A DNA stretch of 5,522 nt from Dehalococcoidia bacterium. Its GTDB lineage: Bacteria; Chloroflexota; Dehalococcoidia; SZUA-161. The translations under genes were made by a program, and so were the position numbers. The stretch lies in contig SOKG01000094.1 in NCBI GenBank assembly GCA_004376205.1, positions 1 to 5,522 on the forward strand. The letters are read 5' to 3'. The notes under the pieces are model-generated. The model saw only the letters and a program-made list of their open reading frames with translations. It searched no databases and had not been told where the DNA came from. Below are positions 1-5,522 of this stretch, piece after piece (position 1 is the stretch's first letter; each line of letters opens with the position of its first letter).

Positions 1-1816
1 AGGCAATCTCCTCTAATCTGCCCATCCTCTTATAGGGGGGGGTAGCAGGCATGCGGGCTCGTTTGTAATGGGAAGCATCCCTTTCGCTGACATCGATCTC
101 AACAGGTTGAGGTTTCTCCGGACTACGACCCTTCCTCAAATCGCGTCCTCTCAAGTACCGGTCTATCGACTCGGCTGCTTGCAGCCCAGTGGCCACAGCT
201 TCCACGACGTTGTTGGGTCCCGTGACGCAATCGCCGCCGGCAAAGATGCCGGGGATTCTGGTCTCAAGGGTTAGCGGCTCCACCTTTATAGTGGCATCAT
301 CGCTATCGATCTCAAGCCATCTTATGTTCAGCAGGGAAGTGTTGGGCCGCTGTCCTATGGCTATCACCACATGGTCAGCATCGATCACAAACTCCGACCC
401 CGGTATGGGCTCGGGCCTGCGGCGGCCATCGGCTTCCATTTCGCCCATTTTCATCCGCTGGCAGCGTATTCCAGTTACCTTGGTCCCATCGCCGAGTATC
501 TCCACGGGCGATGTCAGGTACTCTATAGATATGCCTTCGTTGATGGCCTCCTCTACTTCGTCCCGCACCGCAGTCATCTCCTCCGCTGTGCGGCGATAGA
601 GTATTCGCACCACTCCCTTGCTTCGTCTCTTCGCTGTTCTGGCCGAATCCACGGCGCTATTGCCACCGCCAATGACTACTACATTGGAGCCCACGGAGGC
701 GCCCACTTTCAGATTCAATGCAAAAAGCAGAGAGATGGCATCCACTACGCCCTCAAGGTCTTCACCGGGGATGTTCAAACTTATGTTTTGGTGAGCACCT
801 ATTGCGAGGAAAAAGGCTCGATATCCACGCTCTCTCAGATCGGAGATCGTCACGTCACGACCTACCGTCACCCCCGTCTTTATGTCCACACCCAGGGCCT
901 TAATTGCCTCCACTTCCTTATCTCGTACCTCGAGGGGAAGGCGGAATCAGGGAATGCCTGTGGCCACCATGCCACCAACCACTGCGTGGGATTCAAATAT
1001 GGTGGGGCTATAGCCCCGGCGCGCCAGCTCCCAGGCGGCGGTGAGTCCAGCGGGGCCGCTGCCAACGATGGCTATTTTCTCCCTTCTGGACCTGGCGGGG
1101 GCCTTGGGTCTGTAGTTGATGCCGCTGGGGGCATTGTCGGCAGCATAGCGATGGAGGGCCGGGATGAATACCGAGCTGTCAACTTCACCCCGCTTGCAAT
1201 TGTCCTCGCAGGGATGTGTGCATACGCGGCCGAGCACTCCAGCCAGAGGCGCTGCCTCGTTTATCAGGTTGAGGGCCTCGTCCACCTTACCCCCCGACAG
1301 CAGGGAGATAAACCCTTGGACATTGATACCGAGTGGGCATGCTGCTCGGCAGGGGGCAACCCCACTCTTCTCTATGCAATAGGCTGAGGGTATCGTCTTG
1401 GCATCCGGAGCGGGTGCGTGGATGGCACTGTGGGTCGCCCTCCGGCCGTCCAGCAGGAAGGGCACCTGTACTGAGCATGCCTCCTCGCAGCGACCGCAGC
1501 CGGTGCACAGATCCACTCGCACATAGCGAGGGTCTCTGGTTGCCCTTATGGTGAACCTTCCCTGCTTACCCCCTATGTTCGCAACCTTGGAGTTGGTGTG
1601 AAGGGTGACCAGTGGGTGGCTTGCTGCCCGCAGCAGCAGGGGCCAGATGCTGAGAAGCTTCTCAGAAGAAGCGGGTAGGGCGCTGTCAACAGTATTGTCT
1701 AAGTCCAGTGAAGGCGAGGATGTGATTATGTTGACCTCCACGCCCAGATCCGCCAGGGTGAGGGCAGCCTGCGCCGCGCCCACGCTGTCACCAATGACAG
1801 CTACGCCCTTAGCCAT
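1..1816 (-). CDS. HdrA/GltD-like FAD/NAD(P) iron-sulfur oxidoreductase with in-frame UGA (probable selenoprotein), C-terminus cut by window edge
   Basis: Flavoprotein oxidoreductase related to the glutamate synthase small subunit, NfnB and HdrA; it probably moves electrons between an iron-sulfur donor and NAD(P)H in the cytoplasm. Residues 1-95 are a weak HdrA-like Rossmann region (GDSVGA in place of the usual GxGxxG). A ferredoxin-type CxxCxxCxxxC lies at 104-114. GltD-like cysteines are at 147, 156, 160, 199, 203 and 207. An FAD Rossmann motif GSGPAG is at 252-257, followed by GGMVATGIP. Codon 290 is UGA, then FRLP continues in the same frame. A second nucleotide-binding motif GGGNS is at 383-387, IGQRPN starts near 488, and the FAD-closing AGGDC is at 526-530. 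I translated codons 291-605 and found no further stop. The ATG at 1816 is chosen for its GAGGG ribosome site 5 nt upstream and its 8-nt overlap with korC; an upstream start at 1858 only adds residues unlike the family. Last gene of the visible kor operon, so ferredoxin from Kor is a likely partner. Family is clear; the exact electron acceptor is unknown. Confidence 0.85.
913..940 (-). promoter_or_regulatory. Candidate bacterial SECIS hairpin
   Basis: RNA hairpin 3' of the UGA at 949-947. The lower helix is CUUCC (940-936) with GGAAG (917-913). An internal loop has C (935) opposite AUAA (921-918). The upper helix is CUCG (934-931) with CGAG (925-922). The apical loop is AGGUA (930-926). There are 16 nt between the UGA and the loop, close to the 17 nt of E. 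coli fdhF, whose loop is AGGUCU. Known bacterial SECIS elements need a G in the first two loop bases, and SelB contacts loop G and U; both are present here. Two residues that look unusual for the family (Leu at CTC, Arg at CGA) are encoded by the upper-helix bases, as if the RNA fold constrains the protein. Confidence 0.65.
947..949 (-). other. In-frame UGA codon, candidate selenocysteine (residue 290)
   Basis: The codon interrupts the conserved GIPxFRLP motif, where relatives carry various residues (Asp, Glu, Ser, Pro or Ala, from memory). Reading resumes in the same frame with FRLPLEV and continues to the window edge, so there is no frameshift. UGA is an ordinary terminator elsewhere here (it ends korA at 3268-3270 and the AbrB-fold gene at 5331-5333), so general UGA reassignment is unlikely. 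The hairpin just downstream supports selenocysteine insertion. A CGA-to-TGA nonsense mutation is the alternative. Confidence 0.7.
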
Positions 1817-2372
1817 TCGTGCCCTCACTTTGCTTGCCGTGCTCCAAACCGTAGTCATATCCCAACTCGAAAGCCTTGCTATTCAATTCCTCGGTTCCCT
1901 TGGGCACAGAGGTCAGGACGGAATTCTTGAGGGCCTCGGGGAAGACTAGGTCGTTCACGGCTGCCAGAAAACCCAGTGTGATGATATTCGCCACCACCAC
2001 CCGGCCCATGTCCCGCGCCATGCGGGTAGCTGGTATGGAGAGTGGTGCCGGGTTTTGCGACGGATCGGGTTTCACCAAATCTGGGTCAATAATCATCTGG
2101 GTTTCTGCAGAGAGACCGTGCCCATACTTGGTGTAGGCCTCTTGCGACAGGATTATGAGTATTTCCGGGTTCTGCACGTAGGGGTAGCCTATAGGCTCAT
2201 CGGAGATCACCACCTCGGCGGTGCAGGCACCACCGCGGGCCTCCGGCCCGTAGCTCTGGGTAAGGGTGGAGAAACCGTTATCATATATGGAAGCAGCCCG
2301 ACCCACAATCTGCCCTGATAACACAACACCCTGTCCGCCAAATCCCGCTATTCTTATTTCGCGTCTGCCCAG
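1809..2372 (-). CDS. korC: 2-oxoacid:ferredoxin oxidoreductase, gamma subunit
   Basis: Gamma subunit of the cytoplasmic thiamine-dependent 2-oxoacid:ferredoxin oxidoreductase, the part generally linked to CoA binding and complex assembly. The family signature GFGGQG is at residues 10-15 and QSYGPEARGG at 39-48; the length of 187 residues is normal for a free-standing gamma subunit. No ATG, GTG or TTG lies upstream of the GFGGQG motif in this frame: an in-frame TAG at 2408-2406 closes the frame, and the first standard start, GTG at 2324, would delete the motif. A CTG at 2372-2370 follows a GGAGG (2385-2381) with 8-nt spacing and gives the family-like N-terminus (L/M)GRREIRIAG, so a CUG start is proposed. 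It lies 53 nt after korB, and its stop overlaps the start of the flavoprotein gene by 8 nt. 2-oxoglutarate is the likely but unproven substrate. Confidence 0.88.
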   Translation of the reverse strand: MGRREIRIAGFGGQGVVLSGQIVGRAASIYDNGFSTLTQSYGPEARGGACTAEVVISDEPIGYPYVQNPEILIILSQEAYTKYGHGLSAETQMIIDPDLVKPDPSQNPAPLSIPATRMARDMGRVVVANIITLGFLAAVNDLVFPEALKNSVLTSVPKGTEELNSKAFELGYDYGLEHGKQSEGTNG

Positions 2373-2385
2373 TTGCTCTTCCTCC
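2370..2385 (-). promoter_or_regulatory. Ribosome binding site and CUG start of korC
   Basis: GGAGG at 2385-2381, then 8 nt, then CTG at 2372-2370. This site decides the start because no standard start codon exists between the upstream in-frame TAG (2408-2406) and the conserved GFGGQG motif. A poorer alternative is CTG at 2387, which would lie within or upstream of the Shine-Dalgarno itself. Confidence 0.65.
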
Positions 2386-2425
2386 AGACTGTTCCTTATG
2401 TAAAGCTACAATACCCTCTGGTTAG

Positions 2426-3271
2426 CTAAGGTTGCTTCCCCTGTGCCCTGTCAAGCATCTGCTTGTGCTGCTCCCAGAAAGTCGGACGTTCTATGTCGAC
2501 AAACCTGCCCACAACGATGTGGCCATTCGAAGTTATGGCTACATCCTTGGGATCGGCTCCATTCTTAACTACGCTTCTTTGTTGGTACGCGTGCATCGTG
2601 TCCAGCCCCTTTGACTGCTTGTTCATGCGTCCGTATAGCTCCGGGCAGGGGCTCAGTACTTCTATGAAGCTGAATCCGGGTTTGGTCAGTGCCTCGGCGA
2701 TAGATCTCTCCAGTTGACGCGCGTGCAGCACCGTCCAGCGGGCGACGTATGTGGCGCCGCTGGCAGCCACCAGGTAGGGCACATTAAAAGGGTATTCGAA
2801 GTTACCATAGGGCGAGGTGGTGCTACGGGCGTCGAGTGGGGTGGTAGGCCCCAGCTGTCCGCCGGTCATGCCGTAATTGAAATTGTTTATGCAGATGACG
2901 GTCATATCGATATTGCGACGGGCGGAGTGGATGAGGTGGTTACCTCCTATGGCAATCAGGTCGCCATCTCCCGAGAAGACCACCACGTTCAACTCAGGGT
3001 TCCCTATTCTCAAGCCGGTGGCGAAGGGAAGGGCCCGCCCATGTGTGGTGTGAAAGGAGTCTAGTTTAACATAACCGGCTACCCTGCCACTGCAGCCTAT
3101 TCCCGAAACCAGCGCCATTTTGTCCGGATCCAGACCGGCACGCCAAATAGCCCTGATAAAGCATCCCACTGCCGCCCCTATGCCGCACCCGGCACACCAG
3201 ATGTGCGGCATCCTGTCCGACCTTAGCATGGATTCTATGGTGTTTTCCTCTACTGTTAGCGCGCTTGTCAT
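2426..3271 (-). CDS. korB: 2-oxoacid:ferredoxin oxidoreductase, beta (thiamine diphosphate) subunit
   Basis: Catalytic beta subunit that binds thiamine diphosphate and one 4Fe-4S cluster and helps oxidatively decarboxylate a 2-oxoacid to its acyl-CoA while reducing ferredoxin. Of 281 residues, WCAGCG at 25-30 supplies cluster cysteines 26 and 29; Cys60 in GIGCSG and Cys209 in SPCPELYGR are the expected remaining ligands. The TPP/Mg motif begins with GDGDLIAIGGNH at 101-112 and ends with NNFNYGMTGGQ at 129-139. The start is the ATG at 3271, whose ATGA overlaps the korA stop by 4 nt and which has AGGAAG (3284-3279) 7 nt upstream. A longer frame to 3370 runs back into korA and is rejected. The overlap implies translational coupling with korA. 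Length and motifs fit the 2-oxoglutarate type (KorB) rather than the much larger pyruvate enzymes. Confidence 0.95.
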   Translation of the reverse strand: MTSALTVEENTIESMLRSDRMPHIWCAGCGIGAAVGCFIRAIWRAGLDPDKMALVSGIGCSGRVAGYVKLDSFHTTHGRALPFATGLRIGNPELNVVVFSGDGDLIAIGGNHLIHSARRNIDMTVICINNFNYGMTGGQLGPTTPLDARSTTSPYGNFEYPFNVPYLVAASGATYVARWTVLHARQLERSIAEALTKPGFSFIEVLSPCPELYGRMNKQSKGLDTMHAYQQRSVVKNGADPKDVAITSNGHIVVGRFVDIERPTFWEQHKQMLDRAQGKQP

Positions 3272-4419
3272 TGCACTGCTTCCTTTATGGCTTTCAGAAT
3301 GGTCTGGGGAGAGTGCACTCCGCCTCCCATGTGCGGCAGGAGCAACGTGCTGGCCTTGCCCGCAGCACACCGTTCCACCTCCAGGACAATCTGGCCGTAG
3401 TTTATCTCGGGGACTACGAAGGCCTTAACCCGTTGCGCAAGCTCCCTGATGCGGTCTTCAGCAAACGGCCACACTGTTATCAGCCGCAGCAGTCCTGCCC
3501 GAATACCCTCATCCCGTGCCTGCTGCACCGCGAGACCGGCAATGCGGGCGGTGATTCCATAGGCGCAGACTATGACCTCTGCGTCCTCCACCGCGACCTC
3601 TTCATATTTTATTATGTCATTCCTGTTGAGCCTGATCTTGTCCACCAGCCGGCGCACTAGCTGGTCCTGGGCCTCGGCGGTCATTACCGGGTATCCTCGC
3701 TCATCGTGGGTGAGGCCGGTGACGTGGAAGCGGTAGCCCTCGCCGGCTATGGCCATCGGGGGCACCAAATCGTCATCTGATTTGTAGGGCAGGTATTGCT
3801 CCGGCGCCACATCGGGCCGTCGCCGACTCAGGAGTTCCTCGGGTGCTATACGCGGTATCACTACCTTCTCGCTCATATGCCCCACGGCTTCGTCGGACAT
3901 CAGGAGCACAGGAACCCGGTATCTCTCCGACAGGTTAAACGCCGTGATGGTAAGGTCGAATATCTCCTGGGGAGAGCTGGGTACGAGCGCAATGATCTCG
4001 TAGCTGCCATGGGAGCCCCACCGTGCCTGCATCATGTCTCCCTGTCCCACCAGGGTGGGCAGCCCGGTGGATGGCCCGGCACGCTGTATGTTAACCAGAA
4101 CGCAGGGCGTTTCCAGCATCACTCCCAAGCCCAGGTTCTCCATCATCAGGCTGAATCCAGGGCCGGAGGTGGCCGTCATTGTCTTCATCCCCGCCCACGA
4201 TGCACCCAATATAGCATTCATAGAGGCGATCTCATCCTCCATCTGGACATATACACCTCCCACGTGGGGAAGCCGCTCACTCATCCTCTCGGCTACCTCG
4301 GTGGCTGGCGTTATGGGATAGCCGGCAAAGAAACGGCAACCTGCACTGATGGCTCCCTCGGCACAGGCCACGTCGCCGTTCATGAAAAAGGTTCCGCAGA
4401 GCGCTCCGTCTTCAGGCAT
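3268..4419 (-). CDS. korA: 2-oxoacid:ferredoxin oxidoreductase, alpha subunit
   Basis: Alpha subunit carrying the pyrimidine-binding and transketolase C-terminal-like domains of the 2-oxoacid:ferredoxin oxidoreductase. The 383 residues match free-standing KorA; some bacteria instead have a larger gamma-alpha fusion. Visible signatures are NGDVACAEGAISAGC at 14-28, YPITPATE at 34-41 (active-site region that contacts TPP), SGPGFSLMMEN at 85-95 and RAGPSTGLPT at 113-122. The C-terminal third contains the VIVCAYGI and LLRLITVWPF segments typical of domain II. The start is the ATG at 4419, 12 nt after korD, with only a weak GGGA upstream. A start at Met13 (4383) is possible and would give a more compact N-terminus. 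It ends in TGA overlapping the korB ATG. Family assignment is firm; 2-oxoglutarate is the best substrate guess, with branched-chain 2-oxoacids possible. Confidence 0.95.
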   Translation of the reverse strand: MPEDGALCGTFFMNGDVACAEGAISAGCRFFAGYPITPATEVAERMSERLPHVGGVYVQMEDEIASMNAILGASWAGMKTMTATSGPGFSLMMENLGLGVMLETPCVLVNIQRAGPSTGLPTLVGQGDMMQARWGSHGSYEIIALVPSSPQEIFDLTITAFNLSERYRVPVLLMSDEAVGHMSEKVVIPRIAPEELLSRRRPDVAPEQYLPYKSDDDLVPPMAIAGEGYRFHVTGLTHDERGYPVMTAEAQDQLVRRLVDKIRLNRNDIIKYEEVAVEDAEVIVCAYGITARIAGLAVQQARDEGIRAGLLRLITVWPFAEDRIRELAQRVKAFVVPEINYGQIVLEVERCAAGKASTLLLPHMGGGVHSPQTILKAIKEAVQ

Positions 4420-4431
4420 ACAAAAGTCCCG

Positions 4432-4698
4432 TTAGTTATCGTTGTCGCTTGATTCCAGGTGGATGGCGAATTCGGGGCAGAGGACATCACACAGGCCGCA
4501 GCCCAGGCACTTGCTCTCGTCTGCCACCACGGCGAGCGTATAGCCCTTGGGGCTCAGTTCCTCGCTCATCTCGAGTGCAGCCCTCGGGCAGAACTCCACG
4601 CAGTAGCCGCAGCCCTTGCATCTCTCCTTGTCGATCAGCACTTTTGGCGGTTTGGCAGCCTTTTCCGCCTGGTCGAAGGGTGTTCTCCACAACTTCAT
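4432..4698 (-). CDS. korD: 2-oxoacid:ferredoxin oxidoreductase, delta subunit (2[4Fe-4S] ferredoxin-like)
   Basis: Small 88-residue electron-transfer subunit that would carry electrons from the TPP subunit to ferredoxin. It has two classic 4Fe-4S motifs: Cys27, 30, 33 and 37 (CKGCGYCVEFCP), and Cys64, 67, 70 and 74 (CLGCGLCDVLCP), each followed by proline. The linker with ALEMSEELSPKGY matches KorD/VorD proteins. The ATG at 4698 is preferred because AAAGGTG (4710-4704) sits 5 nt upstream; a TTG at 4725 would add nine residues with no good ribosome site. First gene of the operon, about 60 nt after the predicted transcription start, and 12 nt before korA. The acidic tail LESSDNDN is unremarkable. 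Confidence 0.93.
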   Translation of the reverse strand: MKLWRTPFDQAEKAAKPPKVLIDKERCKGCGYCVEFCPRAALEMSEELSPKGYTLAVVADESKCLGCGLCDVLCPEFAIHLESSDNDN

Positions 4699-4764
4699 AG
4701 CAGCACCTTTTACGCTGATATCCAACCGCAGTTTCCAATTTCCGAGGACTCCCCGCAGTAGTTC

Positions 4765-4793
4765 AGTATATCAAATTCGAAATTCCTTTACAA
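4765..4793 (-). promoter_or_regulatory. Predicted sigma70-type promoter of the kor operon
   Basis: On the minus strand, TTGTAA (4793-4788) is followed by a 17-nt spacer and TATACT (4770-4765), giving 4/6 and 5/6 matches to the bacterial consensus. Transcription would start near 4758, leaving a leader of about 60 nt before the korD ATG. Sequence match only. Confidence 0.55.
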
Positions 4794-4925
4794 ATCTCCT
4801 CGCATGAGCTTGGTCCGTGAGTGCAGATTCAAGAGGTGAGGCGGGCTACAGCTTACCCCGGTGGATGGAACAGATGTTGACGACTTGCGGGTGCAGGAGT
4901 TTTCAGGTGGACAATTGGTTTGGGT

Positions 4926-4960
4926 CTTGTCGTATTGCACTTCCGCAGGGACTTGACAAG
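4926..4960. repeat. Inverted repeat CTTGTC-N23-GACAAG overlapping the -35 box
   Basis: CTTGTC at 4926-4931 and GACAAG at 4955-4960 are perfect inverted half-sites, and the right half is also part of the local palindrome CTTGACAAG (4952-4960). The right arm covers most of the -35 box of the rightward promoter, so a bound regulator could block transcription. It may equally be a chance match between six-base words. Confidence 0.3.
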
Positions 4961-4981
4961 ACAATCTTTTTATGATATTCT
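4953..4981 (+). promoter_or_regulatory. Predicted sigma70-type promoter of the AbrB-fold/arsM operon
   Basis: A perfect TTGACA (4953-4958), a 17-nt spacer and TATTCT (4976-4981, 4/6 match). Transcription would start near 4988, giving a leader of about 50 nt. A TATGAT at 4971-4976 is a better -10 match, but its 12-nt spacing from this -35 is too short. Confidence 0.6.
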
Positions 4982-5023
4982 GAATTATCAGTAAAAGCTC
5001 CCTGTTCTGAAAATTGCTGAGAG

Positions 5024-5030
5024 AAGGGGG
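5024..5030 (+). promoter_or_regulatory. Ribosome binding site of the AbrB-fold gene, with possible masking hairpin
   Basis: AAGGGGG at 5024-5030 lies 6 nt before the ATG at 5037. The leader also contains CTCCCT (4998-5003), which can pair with AGGGGG (5025-5030) through six pairs including one G-U, with a 21-nt loop. Such pairing would hide the ribosome site. The ribosome site is clear; the hairpin is only a possibility. Confidence 0.6.
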
Positions 5031-5036
5031 TCTAAG

Positions 5037-5333
5037 ATGGTTGATGAAGCTCAGGAGGCGGTCTGTTCGCCGTCGACGTGTAGTGAAACGGCCTGCTGTA
5101 AGGTTGAAGCAGTAGTAAGCGTGGATGACAGGGGACAGATGGTACTGCCCAAGGAGATCAGAGACAAGGGAGGAATCCGGGCAGGGGATAAGCTAGCTGT
5201 CGTAGGTATGGAGCGAGATGGTAGACTGTGCTGCATCTCGTTGATTAAGGTTGAAGACCTCACGGAGATGGTGAAGAGTATGCTGGGGCCAGTAATGGAG
5301 GGGATCTTCCAAAAAGACAGAGGAGGTGTTTGA
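5037..5333 (+). CDS. Cysteine-rich SpoVT/AbrB-fold DNA-binding protein
   Basis: A 98-residue protein with a SpoVT/AbrB-type swapped-hairpin domain at about 24-70: VVSVDDRGQMVLPKEIR followed by GIRAGDKLAVV is the classic signature of this fold. Ahead of it is a cysteine-rich tail with Cys10, 15, 20 and 21, and Cys65-Cys66 lie at the end of the domain. The C-terminus (71-98) looks helical (VEDLTEMVKSMLGPVMEGIF). AbrB-fold proteins bind DNA as dimers and act as transition-state or antitoxin-type regulators. The cysteines suggest a thiol or metalloid sensor, which is inference. From memory, similar cysteine-bearing AbrB-fold proteins sit next to arsM genes or mercury-methylation hgcAB genes in anaerobes; I could not check this. 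Start is ATG with a strong ribosome site at 5024-5030. It ends one base before arsM, so the two are co-transcribed, and it probably regulates its own operon. Confidence 0.88.
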   Translation: MVDEAQEAVCSPSTCSETACCKVEAVVSVDDRGQMVLPKEIRDKGGIRAGDKLAVVGMERDGRLCCISLIKVEDLTEMVKSMLGPVMEGIFQKDRGGV

Positions 5334-5334
5334 A

Positions 5335-5522
5335 ATGAAAGCGGAAGAGACAAGAAAAGTCGTACGCGAGGGCTATGCCAGAATTGCCAAGCAGGGCAGT
5401 TCGTGTTGTGCTCCTGCCAGCTCGTGCTGTGCAAACACTGATTTGGCGCAGGATATTAGTAGGAACATAGGATATAGCGAGGAAGAACTTGAAGCGGTTC
5501 CGGAAGGGGCGAATTTGGGCCT
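5335..5522 (+). CDS. arsM: Arsenite S-adenosylmethionine methyltransferase, N-terminal part (cut by window edge)
   Basis: The first 62 codons of an ArsM-type methyltransferase, which methylates As(III) using S-adenosylmethionine in the cytoplasm. The start MKAEETRKVVREGYARIAK, cysteine pairs at 24-25 and 31-32, and then IGYSEEELEAVPEGANLGL form the usual ArsM N-terminus leading into the SAM-binding glycine motif, which lies just beyond the window. The catalytic cysteines downstream cannot be seen. ATG at 5335 follows AGGAGGTG (5321-5328) with 6-nt spacing and sits one base after the TGA of the AbrB-fold gene, so the genes form one operon. A related SAM methyltransferase with another substrate is possible, but the GYSEEEL/PEGANLGL segment is characteristic. 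Confidence 0.85.
   Translation, partial: MKAEETRKVVREGYARIAKQGSSCCAPASSCCANTDLAQDISRNIGYSEEELEAVPEGANLG

Larger units (their letters stand above)
4699..5036. other. Divergent intergenic region (338 bp)
   Basis: Lies between the start of korD (minus) and the AbrB-fold gene (plus). It holds the two promoters at 4765-4793 and 4953-4981, an inverted repeat at 4926-4960 and a possible leader hairpin at 4998-5030. The stretch 4800-4920 shows no gene, RNA or repeat that I can support; short open frames there lack ribosome sites and recognisable sequence. Confidence 0.7.

Noticed and set aside
947..949. Reassignment of UGA as a sense codon across the genome
   Set aside because: UGA ends korA and the AbrB-fold gene at the expected places, so it is a normal stop here.
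947..949. Frameshift as the cause of the interruption
   Set aside because: The protein continues in the same frame with FRLP directly after the UGA; no base needs adding or removing.
371..1387. Open frame of 338 codons on the plus strand
   Set aside because: It lies antisense to the flavoprotein gene, has no ribosome site or recognisable motif, and is low in complexity in a way typical of an antisense shadow. The minus strand carries clear conserved motifs throughout.
1817..1858. Upstream start at 1858 for the flavoprotein
   Set aside because: The added residues overlap korC further and do not resemble the family; ATG at 1816 has a suitable ribosome site and the usual MxKxVxVIG-like beginning.
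3272..3370. N-terminal extension of korB to 3370
   Set aside because: It runs through korA coding sequence, while ATG at 3271 gives the typical ATGA overlap and has AGGAAG upstream.
4800..4920. Possible small gene or RNA in the intergenic region
   Set aside because: No convincing start with ribosome site, no strong hairpin-plus-T-run, and no tRNA-like or repeat structure found by eye.
5051..5434. Open frame of 127 codons on the minus strand
   Set aside because: Antisense to the AbrB-fold gene and arsM, with no motif or ribosome site.

Overview
The window shows two divergent transcription units from what looks like an anaerobic bacterium. Bacterial -35/-10 boxes, Shine-Dalgarno sequences and tight gene overlaps are visible, and the gene content is ferredoxin-dependent 2-oxoacid metabolism plus arsenic methylation. 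A strict anaerobe such as a Dehalococcoidia-like Chloroflexota would fit, but that is a guess from memory of similar gene sets, not something the sequence proves.

Minus strand, 4793 down to 1: a promoter (4765-4793) precedes an operon of five tightly packed genes. Four encode the subunits of a 2-oxoacid (probably 2-oxoglutarate):ferredoxin oxidoreductase in the order delta (4432-4698), alpha (3268-4419), beta (2426-3271) and gamma (1809-2372, apparently with a CUG start). The fifth (1816 to beyond position 1) is an HdrA/GltD-like FAD and NAD(P)-binding iron-sulfur oxidoreductase. The Kor complex would oxidise a 2-oxoacid with CoA and reduce ferredoxin. The flavoprotein is a plausible partner that passes those electrons to or from NAD(P)H or another carrier.

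The most notable point is an in-frame UGA at 949-947 in the flavoprotein gene. It sits in the conserved GIPxFRLP stretch just after the FAD-binding Rossmann fold. The same frame stays open for at least 315 more codons, and these encode the rest of the family fold. Immediately 3' of the UGA is a hairpin with an AGGUA apical loop 16 nt after the stop, which matches the layout of a bacterial SECIS element. The best reading is a selenocysteine-containing flavoprotein that ordinary gene calling would split in two. A nonsense mutation (CGA to TGA) is the main alternative.

Intergenic region, 4699-5036: 338 bp holding the two divergent promoters, a CTTGTC/GACAAG inverted repeat overlapping the rightward -35, and a possible hairpin that would cover the rightward Shine-Dalgarno.

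Plus strand, 5037 to 5522: a small cysteine-rich SpoVT/AbrB-fold protein (5037-5333), followed one base later by the start of an arsenite methyltransferase gene (5335 to beyond the window edge). The two are clearly co-transcribed. Their cysteine-pair N-termini suggest an As(III)-linked pair.
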